DNA from: an uncultured Alphaproteobacteria bacterium
Lineage (GTDB): Bacteria; Pseudomonadota; Alphaproteobacteria; Rs-D84
NCBI GenBank assembly: GCA_934255455.1
Contig: CAKQNS010000004.1
Location: forward strand, 28,696 to 92,695
Length of the DNA: 64,000 bases
Direction: 5' to 3'
Part shown: piece after piece, positions 24,986-33,898 of the stretch
How the letters are laid out: each line of letters starts with the position of its first letter
Position numbering within the stretch: the first letter of the stretch is position 1
The notes under the pieces: model-generated
What the model saw: only the letters and a program-made list of their open reading frames with translations
Told to the model about the DNA's origin: nothing
Database searches by the model: none
Position numbers and translations under genes: made by a program

Positions 24986-25525
24986 ATGAAAAAACTGATA
25001 AGTTCTTTGGTTATTTGTATATGTGCGTTTGGTGCGGCGAATGCGGCCAAATTTACATCGTGTGGCGCGGGCTATGTGTTGGCCCCACATGCCCAGATTG
25101 ATGGTATAAACGCGGCCGAATGTCAAAAATTGTGGTGCCGTGATTTGGAAACGGGCAAAACAATGGGCAATGGAAATACCGCGAATACCGGATATGTTGA
25201 TACACCAATTCCGAATCAGATATGTGATGTGTCGGGCGCATGTATTGATTGTTTCGGCGCGCGCAAATGGTGCGCGGGCGAACCGGCGGGCGAATGGAAC
25301 GCGGAATATGGCGCGTATACGCGTGGCGGGGCCGATAATGCAACATTCCAATCGTATCAAAAGGGCACTTGTTTCGCATGGCGTCTGGAAAAGCCTGATT
25401 GTCCGGATGGCCAGGCCGCCATATTGCAAAACGACGAATGGGTATGTGTCACCGCTGCCGATATCACCACGGGCAGCCGCCCATCGGGTGTGCGTCGCAC
25501 CAGTGGAATGCGTCGTTTGAACTAG
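24986..25525 (+). CDS. Secreted cysteine-rich protein, 179 aa
   Basis: A clear signal peptide (MKKLISSLVICICAFGAANA) is followed by a small domain with about eleven Cys, often next to Trp or Gly (CGAGYVL, CIDCFGARKWCAG, CPDGQAAIL). No named family was recognised. Similar Cys-spaced, exported proteins are encoded at 35990, 39937 and 40431, suggesting a lineage-specific set of periplasmic or surface proteins stabilised by disulfides. AGAGAG precedes the ATG, and a strong terminator follows at 25538. The C-terminus is Arg/Ser/Gly-rich. Confidence 0.7.
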   Translation: MKKLISSLVICICAFGAANAAKFTSCGAGYVLAPHAQIDGINAAECQKLWCRDLETGKTMGNGNTANTGYVDTPIPNQICDVSGACIDCFGARKWCAGEPAGEWNAEYGAYTRGGADNATFQSYQKGTCFAWRLEKPDCPDGQAAILQNDEWVCVTAADITTGSRPSGVRRTSGMRRLN

Positions 25526-25537
25526 GATAAAATATCG

Positions 25538-25563
25538 CCCCCGGGTTCCGGGGGATTTTTTTT
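25538..25563 (+). terminator. Intrinsic terminator
   Basis: CCCCCGG (25538-25544), loop GTT, CCGGGGG (25548-25554), A, then eight T. It closes the nifJ-bamE-Cys-rich gene run. Confidence 0.88.
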
Positions 25564-25573
25564 AGTCAACTAT

Positions 25574-25601
25574 TTGTTTTTTATGTTTTTTGTGCTATAA
25601 T
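25574..25601 (+). promoter_or_regulatory. carD promoter
   Basis: TTGTTT (25574-25579), 16-base spacer, TATAAT (25596-25601). RNA would start near 25608. Confidence 0.65.
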
Positions 25602-25643
25602 ATATGCATTGAGAGAATGGCAACCGCAAAGGGTAAAGTAATT

Positions 25644-26210
25644 ATGCCAAGCAAAAAATTAGATTTTAAGACCGGACAATATGTTGTTTACCCAACCCAG
25701 GGCGTTGGTAAACTGGTCCGCACCGAAGAGCAAACAATCGGTGACCAGAAAATAAAAATGCTGGTAATTGATTTTGAACGCAATCACATGACATTACGTG
25801 TGCCGGTTGAACGTGCCGAGATTTCGGGCCTGCGCCCGCTGACCACCGCTAAAAAAATGGACGAGGCAATCGCGTCGGCCAAGGGCAAGGCGGGGGCCAA
25901 GCGTATGATTTGGGCGCGTCGTGCGGCACAGTACGAAGAAAACATAAATTCCGGCGACCCCATGAAATTGGCCGAGGTTGTACGCGACCTGCAACGGCGC
26001 AGCGCGGCGGACACAATGACATTTTCGGCGCGTCAATTGTATCTGCGCGCGTTGGAACGTATGGCCCAGGAATTTGCCGTTTTGCATAAAATTGATTTGG
26101 ATGCCGCGTCCGATAAAATAGAAGATATTTTGGGCATCCCCAAGGAAATAGACCTGAATGCCGCCGGTGTTGATGACGACGAAGAAATGGATGATGAAGA
26201 TTCCGAATAA
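25644..26210 (+). CDS. carD: CarD/CdnL-family transcription regulator
   Basis: 188 aa from the ATG at 25644; an in-frame ATG at 25617 would add nine residues but has poor ribosome-site spacing. The N-terminal RNA-polymerase-interacting domain begins LDFKTGQYVVYPTQGVGKLV (residues 5-24), as in CarD and the RID of Mfd. The C-terminal helical domain contains MIWARRAAQYEENINSGD, including the Trp that inserts into the upstream edge of the promoter bubble. CarD stabilises open complexes at rRNA and other promoters. The acidic C-terminal end is typical of many alphaproteobacterial members. Confidence 0.9.
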   Translation: MPSKKLDFKTGQYVVYPTQGVGKLVRTEEQTIGDQKIKMLVIDFERNHMTLRVPVERAEISGLRPLTTAKKMDEAIASAKGKAGAKRMIWARRAAQYEENINSGDPMKLAEVVRDLQRRSAADTMTFSARQLYLRALERMAQEFAVLHKIDLDAASDKIEDILGIPKEIDLNAAGVDDDEEMDDEDSE

Positions 26211-26242
26211 AAATCGCCCCAATCAGAGCATAGATAATAGAT

Positions 26243-26268
26243 AGCGCGCCATTTGGCGCGCTTGTTTC
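26243..26268 (+). terminator. Terminator of carD (AGCGCGCC hairpin type)
   Basis: AGCGCGCC (26243-26250), loop ATTT, GGCGCGCT (26255-26262), then TGTTT. The same GCGCGCC-ATT-GGCGCGC hairpin style ends the M23 gene (35215) and the Slam gene (53776). Confidence 0.7.
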
Positions 26269-26275
26269 ATTCCCG

Positions 26276-26308
26276 CCGCGGAGCGCTAGCGGAGACGGAT
26301 GCGCTTTG
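26276..26308 (+). repeat. Intergenic repeat, copy 1
   Basis: A 32-33-base sequence containing AGCGGAGACGGATGC is repeated with few changes at 63961-63992. It lies next to GC-rich inverted repeats (26325-26365) between carD and groEL. No gene is present in this gap. Confidence 0.6.
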
Positions 26309-26371
26309 CTCTCTAAATAAAACCCTCCCCGTCGCACTTGCGTGCGACACTCCGTCGATGGGCGGGGAATT

Positions 26372-26401
26372 AAAAAAACGCCCCGGGTGGGGCGGTTTTT
26401 T
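26372..26401 (-). terminator. Terminator of groES-groEL
   Basis: On the minus strand CGCCCC (26389-26394) pairs with GGGGCG (26379-26384), followed by seven T. It overlaps the groEL stop region. Confidence 0.85.
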
Positions 26402-28020
26402 TACATCATGCCTGGCATGCCGCCCGCCACACCGGGTGCCGCCGGTTTTTCTTCGGGGATTTCGGACATTACACATCCCGTGGTCAGGATTGCACCAGCG
26501 GTTGATGCCGCCGCCTGGATTGCAGTTTTTACAACCTTGGCCGGGTCAATAATGCCCGCCGCCATCATATCAACATATTCGCCGGTCTGGGCATTGTATC
26601 CGAAATTATAGTCAGACGATTCCGAAACCTTGCCCACGACGATTTCGCCCGATACGCCCGCGTTTTCGGCAATCTGGGCACATGGGGCAACAATTGCACG
26701 GCGAACAATATCAATACCAACATTTTGGTCGGTATTCGCGCCATGAACGTTTGTCAATGCTGCCGCCGCACGAACCAGTGCAATGCCGCCGCCGGCCACA
26801 ATACCATCGGCAACCGCCGCACGTGTCGCCGCCAATGCGTCGTCAACACGGTCTTTCTTTTCTTTAACTTCGACCTCGGTCATGCCGCCAACCTTGATAA
26901 CGGCGACGCCACCGACCAATTTTGCCAGACGTTCGGACAGTTTTTCACGATCGTATTCCGATGTTGTTGTAGACAACAGTTTGCGGATTTCGTCCGCGCG
27001 TGCATCAATGGCCGATTTGTCACCTGCGCCCTGGGCAATCAGGGTTGAATCTTTGCTGACCACGACTTTTTTCGCACTGCCCAGAACCGCCGGGGTGATG
27101 TTTTCAAATGTCATACCCATATCGTCGGATATAACGGTCGCACCAGTGACGGCGGCAATATCTTTCAACATTTCTTTGCGGCGATCGCCAAAGCCCGGGG
27201 CCTTGACCGCGCAAACTTTCAGTCCACCGCGCAGACGGTTCAGTACCAATGTCGCCAACGCTTCGGATTCAACATCTTCGGCAATAATCAACAATGGGCG
27301 ACCCGATTGCGCAATCGGTTCCAGAATAGGCAGCAATGCCTGTAATCCGGTGATTTTCTTTTCAGAAACCAGGATTTGGGCACCGTCCAATTCTGCCAAC
27401 ATTTTTTCGCTGTTGGTGACGAAATATGGCGACATAAATCCCTGGTCAAACTGCATACCTTCGACCACATCAATTTCGGTCTCTAGACCCTTGGCCTCTT
27501 CAACGGTAATTACGCCCTCGCGGCCAACCTTTTCCATGGCGCCGGCAATTTTTTCACCAATATCACGGTCGGAATTCGCAGAAATTGTCGCAACTTGGGC
27601 GATTTCCGCACTGTCTTTGACCGGGCGGGCATGTGCGTCAATATCGGCAACAACCGCCGACACCGCCATATCAATACCGCGTTTTACATCCATTGGGTTC
27701 ATACCCGCGGCGATAACACGGCGACCCTCGCGTATAATTTTTTGTGCCAGTACGGTTGCGGTTGTTGTGCCGTCACCCGCGTCATCGCCGGCCTTTTTCG
27801 CCACTTCTTGAACCATGCGGGCACCAATGTTTTCCGCCGGGTCTTGCAATGACACGGCCTTGGCCACGGTCACGCCGTCCTTGGTCGCGACCGGCGCGCC
27901 ATACGATTTTTCAATGATTACCGTGCGCCCTTTGGGGCCCATGGTGATTTTAACGGCATCGGCCAATTTATCAACGCCAGCCGCCAATTTGTCTGTATCG
28001 AAAACAATATTTTTTGCCAT
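26401..28020 (-). CDS. groEL: Chaperonin GroEL (Hsp60)
   Basis: 539 aa, standard length. It forms the double-ring folding chamber that works with GroES and ATP. Signature parts include GPKGRTVIIEKSYGAP (about 29-44), DGTTTATVLA (about 86-95, ATP binding), and the C-terminal GGMPGMM tail. It is the second gene of the groES-groEL operon, 15 bases after groES. AGGACGAA-like sequence lies before the ATG. Confidence 0.98.
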   Translation of the reverse strand: MAKNIVFDTDKLAAGVDKLADAVKITMGPKGRTVIIEKSYGAPVATKDGVTVAKAVSLQDPAENIGARMVQEVAKKAGDDAGDGTTTATVLAQKIIREGRRVIAAGMNPMDVKRGIDMAVSAVVADIDAHARPVKDSAEIAQVATISANSDRDIGEKIAGAMEKVGREGVITVEEAKGLETEIDVVEGMQFDQGFMSPYFVTNSEKMLAELDGAQILVSEKKITGLQALLPILEPIAQSGRPLLIIAEDVESEALATLVLNRLRGGLKVCAVKAPGFGDRRKEMLKDIAAVTGATVISDDMGMTFENITPAVLGSAKKVVVSKDSTLIAQGAGDKSAIDARADEIRKLLSTTTSEYDREKLSERLAKLVGGVAVIKVGGMTEVEVKEKKDRVDDALAATRAAVADGIVAGGGIALVRAAAALTNVHGANTDQNVGIDIVRRAIVAPCAQIAENAGVSGEIVVGKVSESSDYNFGYNAQTGEYVDMMAAGIIDPAKVVKTAIQAAASTAGAILTTGCVMSEIPEEKPAAPGVAGGMPGMM

Positions 28021-28035
28021 ATTTTCGTCCTTTGA

Positions 28036-28323
28036 TTATTCCAAAATTCCCAAAATGTCAGATTCTTTGATTAAAACATAATCGGTGCCGTCAATTTTGA
28101 CCTCGTTCGCAGACGACGCCCATTTTGCAAACAGCACGGTATCGCCAACTTTGACACTCATCGGTACGCGCGCACCGTGTTCAAATGCGCCATCGCCCAC
28201 CGCAACAACGCGACCGCGTGATGGTTTTTCCTTGGCATTGTCGGGGATAATAATTCCGCCGGCGGTCTTGGATTCTTCGTTCAACCGCGTCAGCAAAACA
28301 TAATTGTGTAAAGGTTTCATCAT
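28036..28323 (-). CDS. groES: Co-chaperonin GroES (Hsp10)
   Basis: 95 aa from the first of two adjacent ATG codons; AAGGAG lies nine bases upstream. The protein matches GroES throughout: MKPLHNYVLLTRL, the mobile-loop TAGGIIIPDNAKEKPSRGRVV, and the end DYVLIKESDILGILE. It caps GroEL. The operon promoter lies at 28349-28376; no CIRCE element is visible, so control by RpoH rather than HrcA is more likely. Confidence 0.97.
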   Translation of the reverse strand: MMKPLHNYVLLTRLNEESKTAGGIIIPDNAKEKPSRGRVVAVGDGAFEHGARVPMSVKVGDTVLFAKWASSANEVKIDGTDYVLIKESDILGILE

Positions 28324-28348
28324 TGTTAAATTCTCCTTGTGTACCCTA

Positions 28349-28376
28349 TATATAATACGCCGATGCGTGATTTCAA
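28349..28376 (-). promoter_or_regulatory. groESL promoter, possibly heat-shock type
   Basis: On the minus strand CTTGAAA (28371-28377), 16-base spacer, TATATA (28349-28354). The CTTGAA -35 with this spacing fits alphaproteobacterial RpoH promoters as well as sigma-70. Confidence 0.6.
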
Positions 28377-28433
28377 GGCTTGATTTTGCGTTTTGTGTAT
28401 AATATCCTGGGGATGACAATTCAGGGGGAAAAT

Positions 28434-28781
28434 ATGTATAATTCTGACAATGTATTTGCAAAAATCTTGGCCGGACAAATTCCGTGTAAACGGATATACG
28501 GCGACGAATACGCACTGGCGTTTTTTGATGTAAGCCCGCGCGCAAAAACGCATGTTTTGGTCATTCCGCGTGGCGAATATACCGATATTTACGATTTTAC
28601 CGCGAACGCCCCGGCGGAATTACAGCGCGGATTCTGGGCTGCGGTGCGCAAGACTGTTGATACATTGGGATTAAATGGGAATTTCCGCGTGGTTGCAAAC
28701 ACTGGCGCGGGTGCCGGTCAATCGGTGTTTCATTTTCATTTGCATATTATGAGTGATGAACGATTCAAAACAGACTTTTAA
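28434..28781 (+). CDS. HIT-family (histidine triad) hydrolase
   Basis: 115 aa. The active-site triad is HFHLHIM (about 103-109), preceded by NTGAGAGQSVFH, and the N-terminus VFAKILAGQIPCKRIY is typical of the HINT branch. These enzymes hydrolyse nucleoside phosphoramidates, for example AMP-lysine. AGGGGGA precedes the ATG at 28434; an in-frame ATG at 28413 lies nine bases after a TATAAT box (28398-28403) and is an alternative start. The DUF167 gene overlaps its end by 26 bases. Confidence 0.9.
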   Translation: MYNSDNVFAKILAGQIPCKRIYGDEYALAFFDVSPRAKTHVLVIPRGEYTDIYDFTANAPAELQRGFWAAVRKTVDTLGLNGNFRVVANTGAGAGQSVFHFHLHIMSDERFKTDF

Positions 28782-28989
28782 TATTCGTGTCATTCCGCGG
28801 GCGCGTCAAAATAATGTTGATGTTGCCCCAGATGGCACAATTCGCGTGCATACAACCGCCGCGCCCACCGATGGCGCGGCAAATGCCGCCGTAATAAAAA
28901 TGCTGGCCCGGCATTTTGATGTGCCGAAAACCAGCATTAAAATCATCCGTGGCGTTGCGGCCCGGGACAAAGTTGTTCAGGTTTATTAA
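28756..28989 (+). CDS. DUF167 (YggU) family protein
   Basis: 77 aa. The compact DUF167 pattern is seen: FNIRVIPRARQNNV at the start, then GTIRVHTTAAPTDGAANAAVIKMLA (quoted in part) and IIRGVAARDKVV. The family has a known small alpha/beta fold but no proven role. It overlaps the HIT gene by 26 bases, implying translational coupling, and converges with the LOG-family gene, the stops overlapping by four bases. Confidence 0.85.
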   Translation: MNDSKQTFNIRVIPRARQNNVDVAPDGTIRVHTTAAPTDGAANAAVIKMLARHFDVPKTSIKIIRGVAARDKVVQVY

Positions 28990-29537
28990 AAATTCTTGAT
29001 TTCGTGTTCCAAATCCGCCGGCGTTGCCGCGATGCGAATGTCGTAATCATGAACATTTTCGATAAAGCCACAGTTCTGCATGTGCACAAACAGGCGCGCA
29101 AATGGTGCCCAGAAATTATCCGTGTTCAAAAAGAACAACGGCTTTTTCGTTTCGCCAATTTGTTGCATAGTCATAATATCGGTCAATTCGTTCAGTGTAC
29201 CAATTCCGCCTGGCAAAATGATAAATGCGTCGGACAGTTCGTACATGCGCTGTTTGCGTTCATTTACGCCATTAACAACCTGGACATGAATACCGGTGTG
29301 TACTGGTTCCTGTTTTGCAACAACATTATGGGTGGAAACACCAATAACCTCGCCTCCGGCGTTCAATGCGCCATTGGCAACCGTGCCCATCAGCCCTACA
29401 TCGCCGCCTCCGAACACCATACGAATTTGATTACGCGCCAACATTTCACCAACCAACGCCGCATCACGGGCAAACGCGGTTTCGGTGCCGAATTCATGTC
29501 CACAATAAACCGCAATAGAATTCAAATGATTTGCCAT
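28986..29537 (-). CDS. LOG-family protein (TIGR00730)
   Basis: 183 aa. The Rossmann-like LOG motifs GGGDVGLMG (about 43-51) and PGGIGTLNE (about 109-117) are intact. Characterised members release free cytokinin-type bases from nucleoside monophosphates; bacterial members act as nucleotide 5'-monophosphate phosphoribohydrolases (compare PpnN). The real substrate here is unknown. AAAAAAGAAA precedes the ATG. Confidence 0.88.
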   Translation of the reverse strand: MANHLNSIAVYCGHEFGTETAFARDAALVGEMLARNQIRMVFGGGDVGLMGTVANGALNAGGEVIGVSTHNVVAKQEPVHTGIHVQVVNGVNERKQRMYELSDAFIILPGGIGTLNELTDIMTMQQIGETKKPLFFLNTDNFWAPFARLFVHMQNCGFIENVHDYDIRIAATPADLEHEIKNF

Positions 29538-29586
29538 TTCTTTTTTCCCTTTATTTTTGCGAATTATAGCATAAAATATCCCGGTA

Positions 29587-30564
29587 ATGAATCAGAAATT
29601 TATTAAATTTATGAATGAATTTTCGGGACAAAAACTGGCTGTTGCGGTCAGCGGTGGTGTCGATTCGGTGTGTTTGTTGTGCTGGTTGAATGAAATCGGC
29701 GCACGCCCGATTGCGTTGCATGTAAACCATGGCTTGCGCCCCGCCGCCGGGACCGAGGCCGCGTATGTTCGTGACCTGTGTGTGGCGCGCGGAATTGAAT
29801 GCCATATATTGAACTGGACGGGTGAAAAACCCGCCACGGGTATAGAAGCTGCCGCCCGCACCGCACGGTACAAATTGATGACTGATTTTTGCCGCGACAA
29901 CGGGGTAGATGCGTTATTGGTTGCGCATCAGGCTGATGATCAAATCGAAACATTTTTAATGAACTTGGGGCGGGGCAGTGGGCTGACCGGTCTGGCCGCG
30001 ATGCGGCCCGTGACCATGCGCGATGGCGTTAAAATTGTGCGGCCTTTGTTGGGTGTATGGCGGCGCGAATTGCGTGAATATTGCGATAGGAATAGAATCA
30101 AATATTTTTCCGATGAAATGAACGACGATGAACGTTATACTCGCGTTCGCATTCGTAAAAACCGGTATTTGATGGCGGACAAACTGGGCATTTCGGACGA
30201 ACGTATTTTGTTGGCAATACAAAACCTGGGGCGGGTGCGCGATGCAATTGAAACCAATGTTGCGGACATGGTGGCACGCGTCACACAGAACAATCGTGCG
30301 GTGTTTCCAGATTCTTTTCTGTTTGACCAAGACGACGACATTAGGTTAAAATTTATCGGGACATTGATTCAGAAAATTGGGGGGGATAATTATCAGCCGC
30401 GCTTGAATTCGTTGGAACGTGCACTAGATAATTTGAGGCATGATTGCCAATTTACATTGGGGCATTGCACAATTCGGCGGTTAAATAACAACATTCTGGT
30501 TGTGCCCGAGGGATCAAAAACAAGTTTTAGGACAAGACATGGAAAAACAACAAAATCAAAATAA
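29587..30564 (+). CDS. tilS: tRNA(Ile)-lysidine synthase
   Basis: 325 aa. The PP-loop motif AVSGGVDSVCLLC (about 20-32) binds ATP; HVNHGLRP and HQADDQIETFLMN are typical TilS segments. The enzyme adds lysine to C34 of tRNA-Ile(CAU) so that it reads AUA. It is shorter than E. coli TilS and lacks most of the C-terminal domain, like several alphaproteobacterial versions. A run of seven G (30379-30385) lies near its end. ftsH starts 26 bases before its stop, so the two are coupled, as in many bacteria. Confidence 0.92.
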   Translation: MNQKFIKFMNEFSGQKLAVAVSGGVDSVCLLCWLNEIGARPIALHVNHGLRPAAGTEAAYVRDLCVARGIECHILNWTGEKPATGIEAAARTARYKLMTDFCRDNGVDALLVAHQADDQIETFLMNLGRGSGLTGLAAMRPVTMRDGVKIVRPLLGVWRRELREYCDRNRIKYFSDEMNDDERYTRVRIRKNRYLMADKLGISDERILLAIQNLGRVRDAIETNVADMVARVTQNNRAVFPDSFLFDQDDDIRLKFIGTLIQKIGGDNYQPRLNSLERALDNLRHDCQFTLGHCTIRRLNNNILVVPEGSKTSFRTRHGKTTKSK

Positions 30565-32422
30565 CAGAAAAACACGTCGCGACAGTGCGTTCATATATGT
30601 GGTGATATTCGGACTGCTGTTGATTTTCACCGGCGCCCAGCGTTTTTGGACGGGTGGGGTTGCAAAACAAACCCCAAATATGATACCCGATGTGGCGTCG
30701 CGACCGGTGGAACTGTCGTTTTCCGATGTTCTGCGGCGCGAATCCGACATTAAAACCATGAAAATTCGTGGGGCAGATGCAACTGGTACATTGCGTGACG
30801 GCACAAAATACCGTGCGACAATTACATACGACCCGGAATTGTTGGCCAAATTGGCACAAAATGGAACAACCATATCAATTGATTCGTCCAAGGGTGCGAT
30901 GGAATACCTGGGGATGTGGTTCCCGATTATATTGGGGTTGTTCTTTATGTGGTGGATTTTTCGTGGTATGCGCGGCGGTGCGGGCGGAATAACGCGCGGT
31001 CTGGCACAACAAAACCCAACAAGAATTACTACTGGCAAACCCAAAACTACATTTGCCGATGTGGCCGGCATCGATTCTGAAAAGCAAGAATTGATGGAGG
31101 TGGTAGATTTCTTGAAAAACAAGGAAAAATTCATCGCCGTTGGTGCGCGTGTGCCACGGGGGGTTTTGTTGTCTGGGGAACCAGGAACCGGTAAAACATT
31201 GTTGGCGCGCGCCATCGCGGGCGAGGCCAACGTCCCATTCTTTGCCGCATCGGGCAGTGATTTTTCCGGCATTATCGTTGGACTGGGCGTGGCCAAGATT
31301 AAAGAGATTTTTGAAATGGCGCGTCGCAATGCCCCATGCATTTTGTTCATTGATGAAATTGATGCTATTGGCCAACGGCGCAGCACTGGTTCATATAATG
31401 ACCAGGACCGTGAACAAACATTGAATCAATTACTGATTGAAATGGACGGGTTTGCAAACGATACAGGCATCATCGTGATTGGTGCGACAAATCGCCCCGA
31501 TATGCTGGATGCAGCGCTGTTGCGGCCCGGCCGATTTGACCGCCAGGTATATATTGAATTGCCTGATTTGGCGGGGCGTCGTGCAATTTTGGATTTATAT
31601 GCAAAAAAAATAAAGGTTGGCACCGATGTCAATTTGCAAAATGTTGCGCGTGGCACGACTGGTTTTTCGGGGGCCGATTTGGAAAACCTGTTAAATGAAT
31701 CGGCATTGCATGCGGTGCGCAATGGCCGTGCGGAAATCGCACCCGGCGACATTGACGAGGCGCGCGATAAAATCTTGATGGGCCCGCGCAAGGCACGCAA
31801 AATGCGCCCCCAGGATATAAAATTGACCGCCTATCACGAGGCCGGCCACGCATTCGTCAGCCAAATCTACGCCGACATCACCGACCCAATTCACAAGGCG
31901 ACAATTATCCCGCGTGGCCGTGCGCTGGGTATGGTTCAACATTTGCCGGTTGACGACAAAGTTTCCATGACCATTGCCGAGGTTCGCGCCAACCTGTCCA
32001 TTGCATTGGCCGGGCGCAGTGCCGAAGAGGTATTTTTCGGTGCGGATAAAATTACCACTGGCGCGGAAAGTGATATTGCCATGGCAACGCGTCTGGCGCG
32101 CTATTCAATTACGACGGCGGGACTGTCGCCGCGCATCGGGTTGGCGGCCATAAACCAGATTACAAATTTTGGCAATCGCACGGCGTTGGAAAACGCGTCT
32201 GAAAAGACCGCTGAACTGGTTGATGCCGAGGTTAAATCTTGGTTGGATACCGCACACGCAGATGCGAAAAAATTGTTGACCAAAAACAAGAAAACCGTCG
32301 AGAAATTGGCCAACGAATTGCTGGCACGCGAAACATTGACGGGTGACGAAATCCGTGAAATTATTTATGGCAAACCAAAAAAACCAACCACCAAACCCCG
32401 CGTGAAAAAGAATGCAAAATAA
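30539..32422 (+). CDS. ftsH: ATP-dependent zinc metalloprotease FtsH
   Basis: 627 aa, typical length. Two membrane helices (about 17-38 and 118-140) flank a periplasmic part; the AAA domain has GEPGTGKT (about 214-221) and LFIDEIDAIG; the zinc site is HEAGH (about 435-439). FtsH degrades membrane and short-lived cytoplasmic proteins. The start at 30539 follows TTTTAGGA and overlaps the end of tilS. The C-terminus is Lys-rich. The metallo-hydrolase gene begins inside its last codons. Confidence 0.97.
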   Translation: MEKQQNQNNRKTRRDSAFIYVVIFGLLLIFTGAQRFWTGGVAKQTPNMIPDVASRPVELSFSDVLRRESDIKTMKIRGADATGTLRDGTKYRATITYDPELLAKLAQNGTTISIDSSKGAMEYLGMWFPIILGLFFMWWIFRGMRGGAGGITRGLAQQNPTRITTGKPKTTFADVAGIDSEKQELMEVVDFLKNKEKFIAVGARVPRGVLLSGEPGTGKTLLARAIAGEANVPFFAASGSDFSGIIVGLGVAKIKEIFEMARRNAPCILFIDEIDAIGQRRSTGSYNDQDREQTLNQLLIEMDGFANDTGIIVIGATNRPDMLDAALLRPGRFDRQVYIELPDLAGRRAILDLYAKKIKVGTDVNLQNVARGTTGFSGADLENLLNESALHAVRNGRAEIAPGDIDEARDKILMGPRKARKMRPQDIKLTAYHEAGHAFVSQIYADITDPIHKATIIPRGRALGMVQHLPVDDKVSMTIAEVRANLSIALAGRSAEEVFFGADKITTGAESDIAMATRLARYSITTAGLSPRIGLAAINQITNFGNRTALENASEKTAELVDAEVKSWLDTAHADAKKLLTKNKKTVEKLANELLARETLTGDEIREIIYGKPKKPTTKPRVKKNAK

Positions 32423-33113
32423 TAACGAAGTGCGTTTTGAAATTATCCACATGCCGCCCGAAAATACAAATTCGGTGCTGGTCACGCGTGACACGGACGC
32501 CGTTGTTTTTGACCCGTGGGGGCGTGCGACCGATTGGATAAAATTGTTGGATGGACGCGGTCTGCATCTGCGCGCCATGTATGCAACGCATGGGCACAGT
32601 GACCACATTTCGGCGGCGCCGGATTTAGCGGTGCACTATGACGCGCCATGGTATATGAATCACCGTGATTTGGAATTGATTACATGGGGCAACGCATTGC
32701 TGGATTTTTTTGAAATGCCACACATTGATGCCGATTTTCGTCGTCCAGATGATTTGACACCGGGTATGCGTGAAATTTTGCCTGGTGTAAAAATGAATGT
32801 AATTGCGGCGCCGGGGCATTCGGCGGGGGGCGTGATGTTTTTGTTTCCCGAATACGGAATTTTATTATCGGGCGATACCATATTTCGCGATGGTGTCGGG
32901 CGAACCGACCTGCCGACGGGCAATGCTGATGATTTACGGGTGTCTGTTGCCGCACTGCGCAATATGAATTTGCCGAACGAAACATACATAGTTCACGGCC
33001 ACGGCATCGATTCAACCATTGAAAGTTTGGCACGAACCAATCTATATTTTGGCGGTTGCCATCATTGTCACGATTGTGATGGTAATTGCGATTGCCATTG
33101 CGGATGTAAATAA
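32412..33113 (+). CDS. Metallo-beta-lactamase-fold hydrolase with Cys/His tail
   Basis: 233 aa. The MBL zinc motif is THGHSDH (about 58-64); further ligands lie in APGHSAGG, LSGDTIF and IVHGHG. This pattern fits glyoxalase-II-like or persulfide-type hydrolases; the substrate is not identified. After the normal end (about residue 210) comes a 20-residue tail with about seven Cys and four His alternating with Asp, Gly and Asn (GGCHHCHDCDGN, then CDCHCGCK). Such a tail should bind metal ions strongly, perhaps storing zinc or sensing metals, and is not part of the family. It overlaps ftsH by 11 bases. Confidence 0.85.
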   Translation: MQNNNEVRFEIIHMPPENTNSVLVTRDTDAVVFDPWGRATDWIKLLDGRGLHLRAMYATHGHSDHISAAPDLAVHYDAPWYMNHRDLELITWGNALLDFFEMPHIDADFRRPDDLTPGMREILPGVKMNVIAAPGHSAGGVMFLFPEYGILLSGDTIFRDGVGRTDLPTGNADDLRVSVAALRNMNLPNETYIVHGHGIDSTIESLARTNLYFGGCHHCHDCDGNCDCHCGCK

Positions 33114-33118
33114 TTTAA

Positions 33119-33898
33119 TCAGTTTTTTTGAAATATCAACACGCGTTCAATCCCGCCCAGGTCGCGTGCGCATCGCACAAAATTCCAACCGGCACGCGTA
33201 AATATGTCGCGTACGGCGTCCGTTTGCCCCGCACCAATTTCCAGATATATTTTCCCGCCGCGCGTAATCCATTCGCGCGCGTTTTCGGCAATTGCGTCGT
33301 ATGCCGCCAATCCCCCGCGCGCCGCATACAGGGCCATTTTCGGGTCGTGCATTGCGCCCGCATCGACACGCGCATCGCCCGCCGCGATGTACGGTGGGTT
33401 TGACACGATAATGTTAAACCCGTGTTTGGCAACCGCCCGTGGGGTGTCAAACCGTGCGCGCAATATTTGTACGCGCGCGCCCAATCCCAAATCGCGTATG
33501 TTTCGGCGCGCCACACGCACCGCACCACGCGACCGGTCAATGCCAACACCCGTCGCGCCGGGTATATTCTTGGCAATTGCGCCAATTATGCACCCCGTGC
33601 CGGTTCCCAGGTCCAAAATCCGTGGGGCGCCACTATCCGCACCGCAATCGGCAATGACCGCCGCAACCAGTGTTTCGGTATCTGGGCGTGGGTCCAGTGT
33701 GTGTTTATTCGTATAAAAACGCAGACCATAAAACCATTTTTGCCCAATAATTTTTGCCACCGGCACCCCGCGCCGCAATTGACGTGAAATTTTCCAAACG
33801 CGAAATCGTGATAAATTTGTTGTATTTTCAGTAATAACGCGCGCCGCGCGAATGCCGCCAGCATTTTGTAAAATTGTGAACGCTTGATTTATTTCCAT
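33119..33898 (-). CDS. prmC: Release factor glutamine methyltransferase
   Basis: 259 aa. The SAM-binding motif is ILDLGTGTGCIIGAIA (about 101-116) and the catalytic NPPY follows in IIVSNPPYIAAGD (about 173-185). The N-terminal helical domain includes RRGVPVAKIIGQKWFYGLRF, the PrmC signature. It methylates the GGQ glutamine of release factors RF1 and RF2. The ATG lies six bases from a TATAAT box shared with the divergent M23 gene, with no ribosome-binding site visible, so its mRNA is probably leaderless. Confidence 0.92.
   Translation of the reverse strand: MEINQAFTILQNAGGIRAARVITENTTNLSRFRVWKISRQLRRGVPVAKIIGQKWFYGLRFYTNKHTLDPRPDTETLVAAVIADCGADSGAPRILDLGTGTGCIIGAIAKNIPGATGVGIDRSRGAVRVARRNIRDLGLGARVQILRARFDTPRAVAKHGFNIIVSNPPYIAAGDARVDAGAMHDPKMALYAARGGLAAYDAIAENAREWITRGGKIYLEIGAGQTDAVRDIFTRAGWNFVRCARDLGGIERVLIFQKN

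Noticed and set aside
26783..27811. Long plus-strand open frame opposite groEL
   Set aside because: Antisense shadow of a highly biased gene; Ser/Thr/Arg-rich translation with no ribosome site.
28324..28380. CIRCE operator before groES
   Set aside because: No TTAGCACTC-N9-GAGTGCTAA sequence is present.
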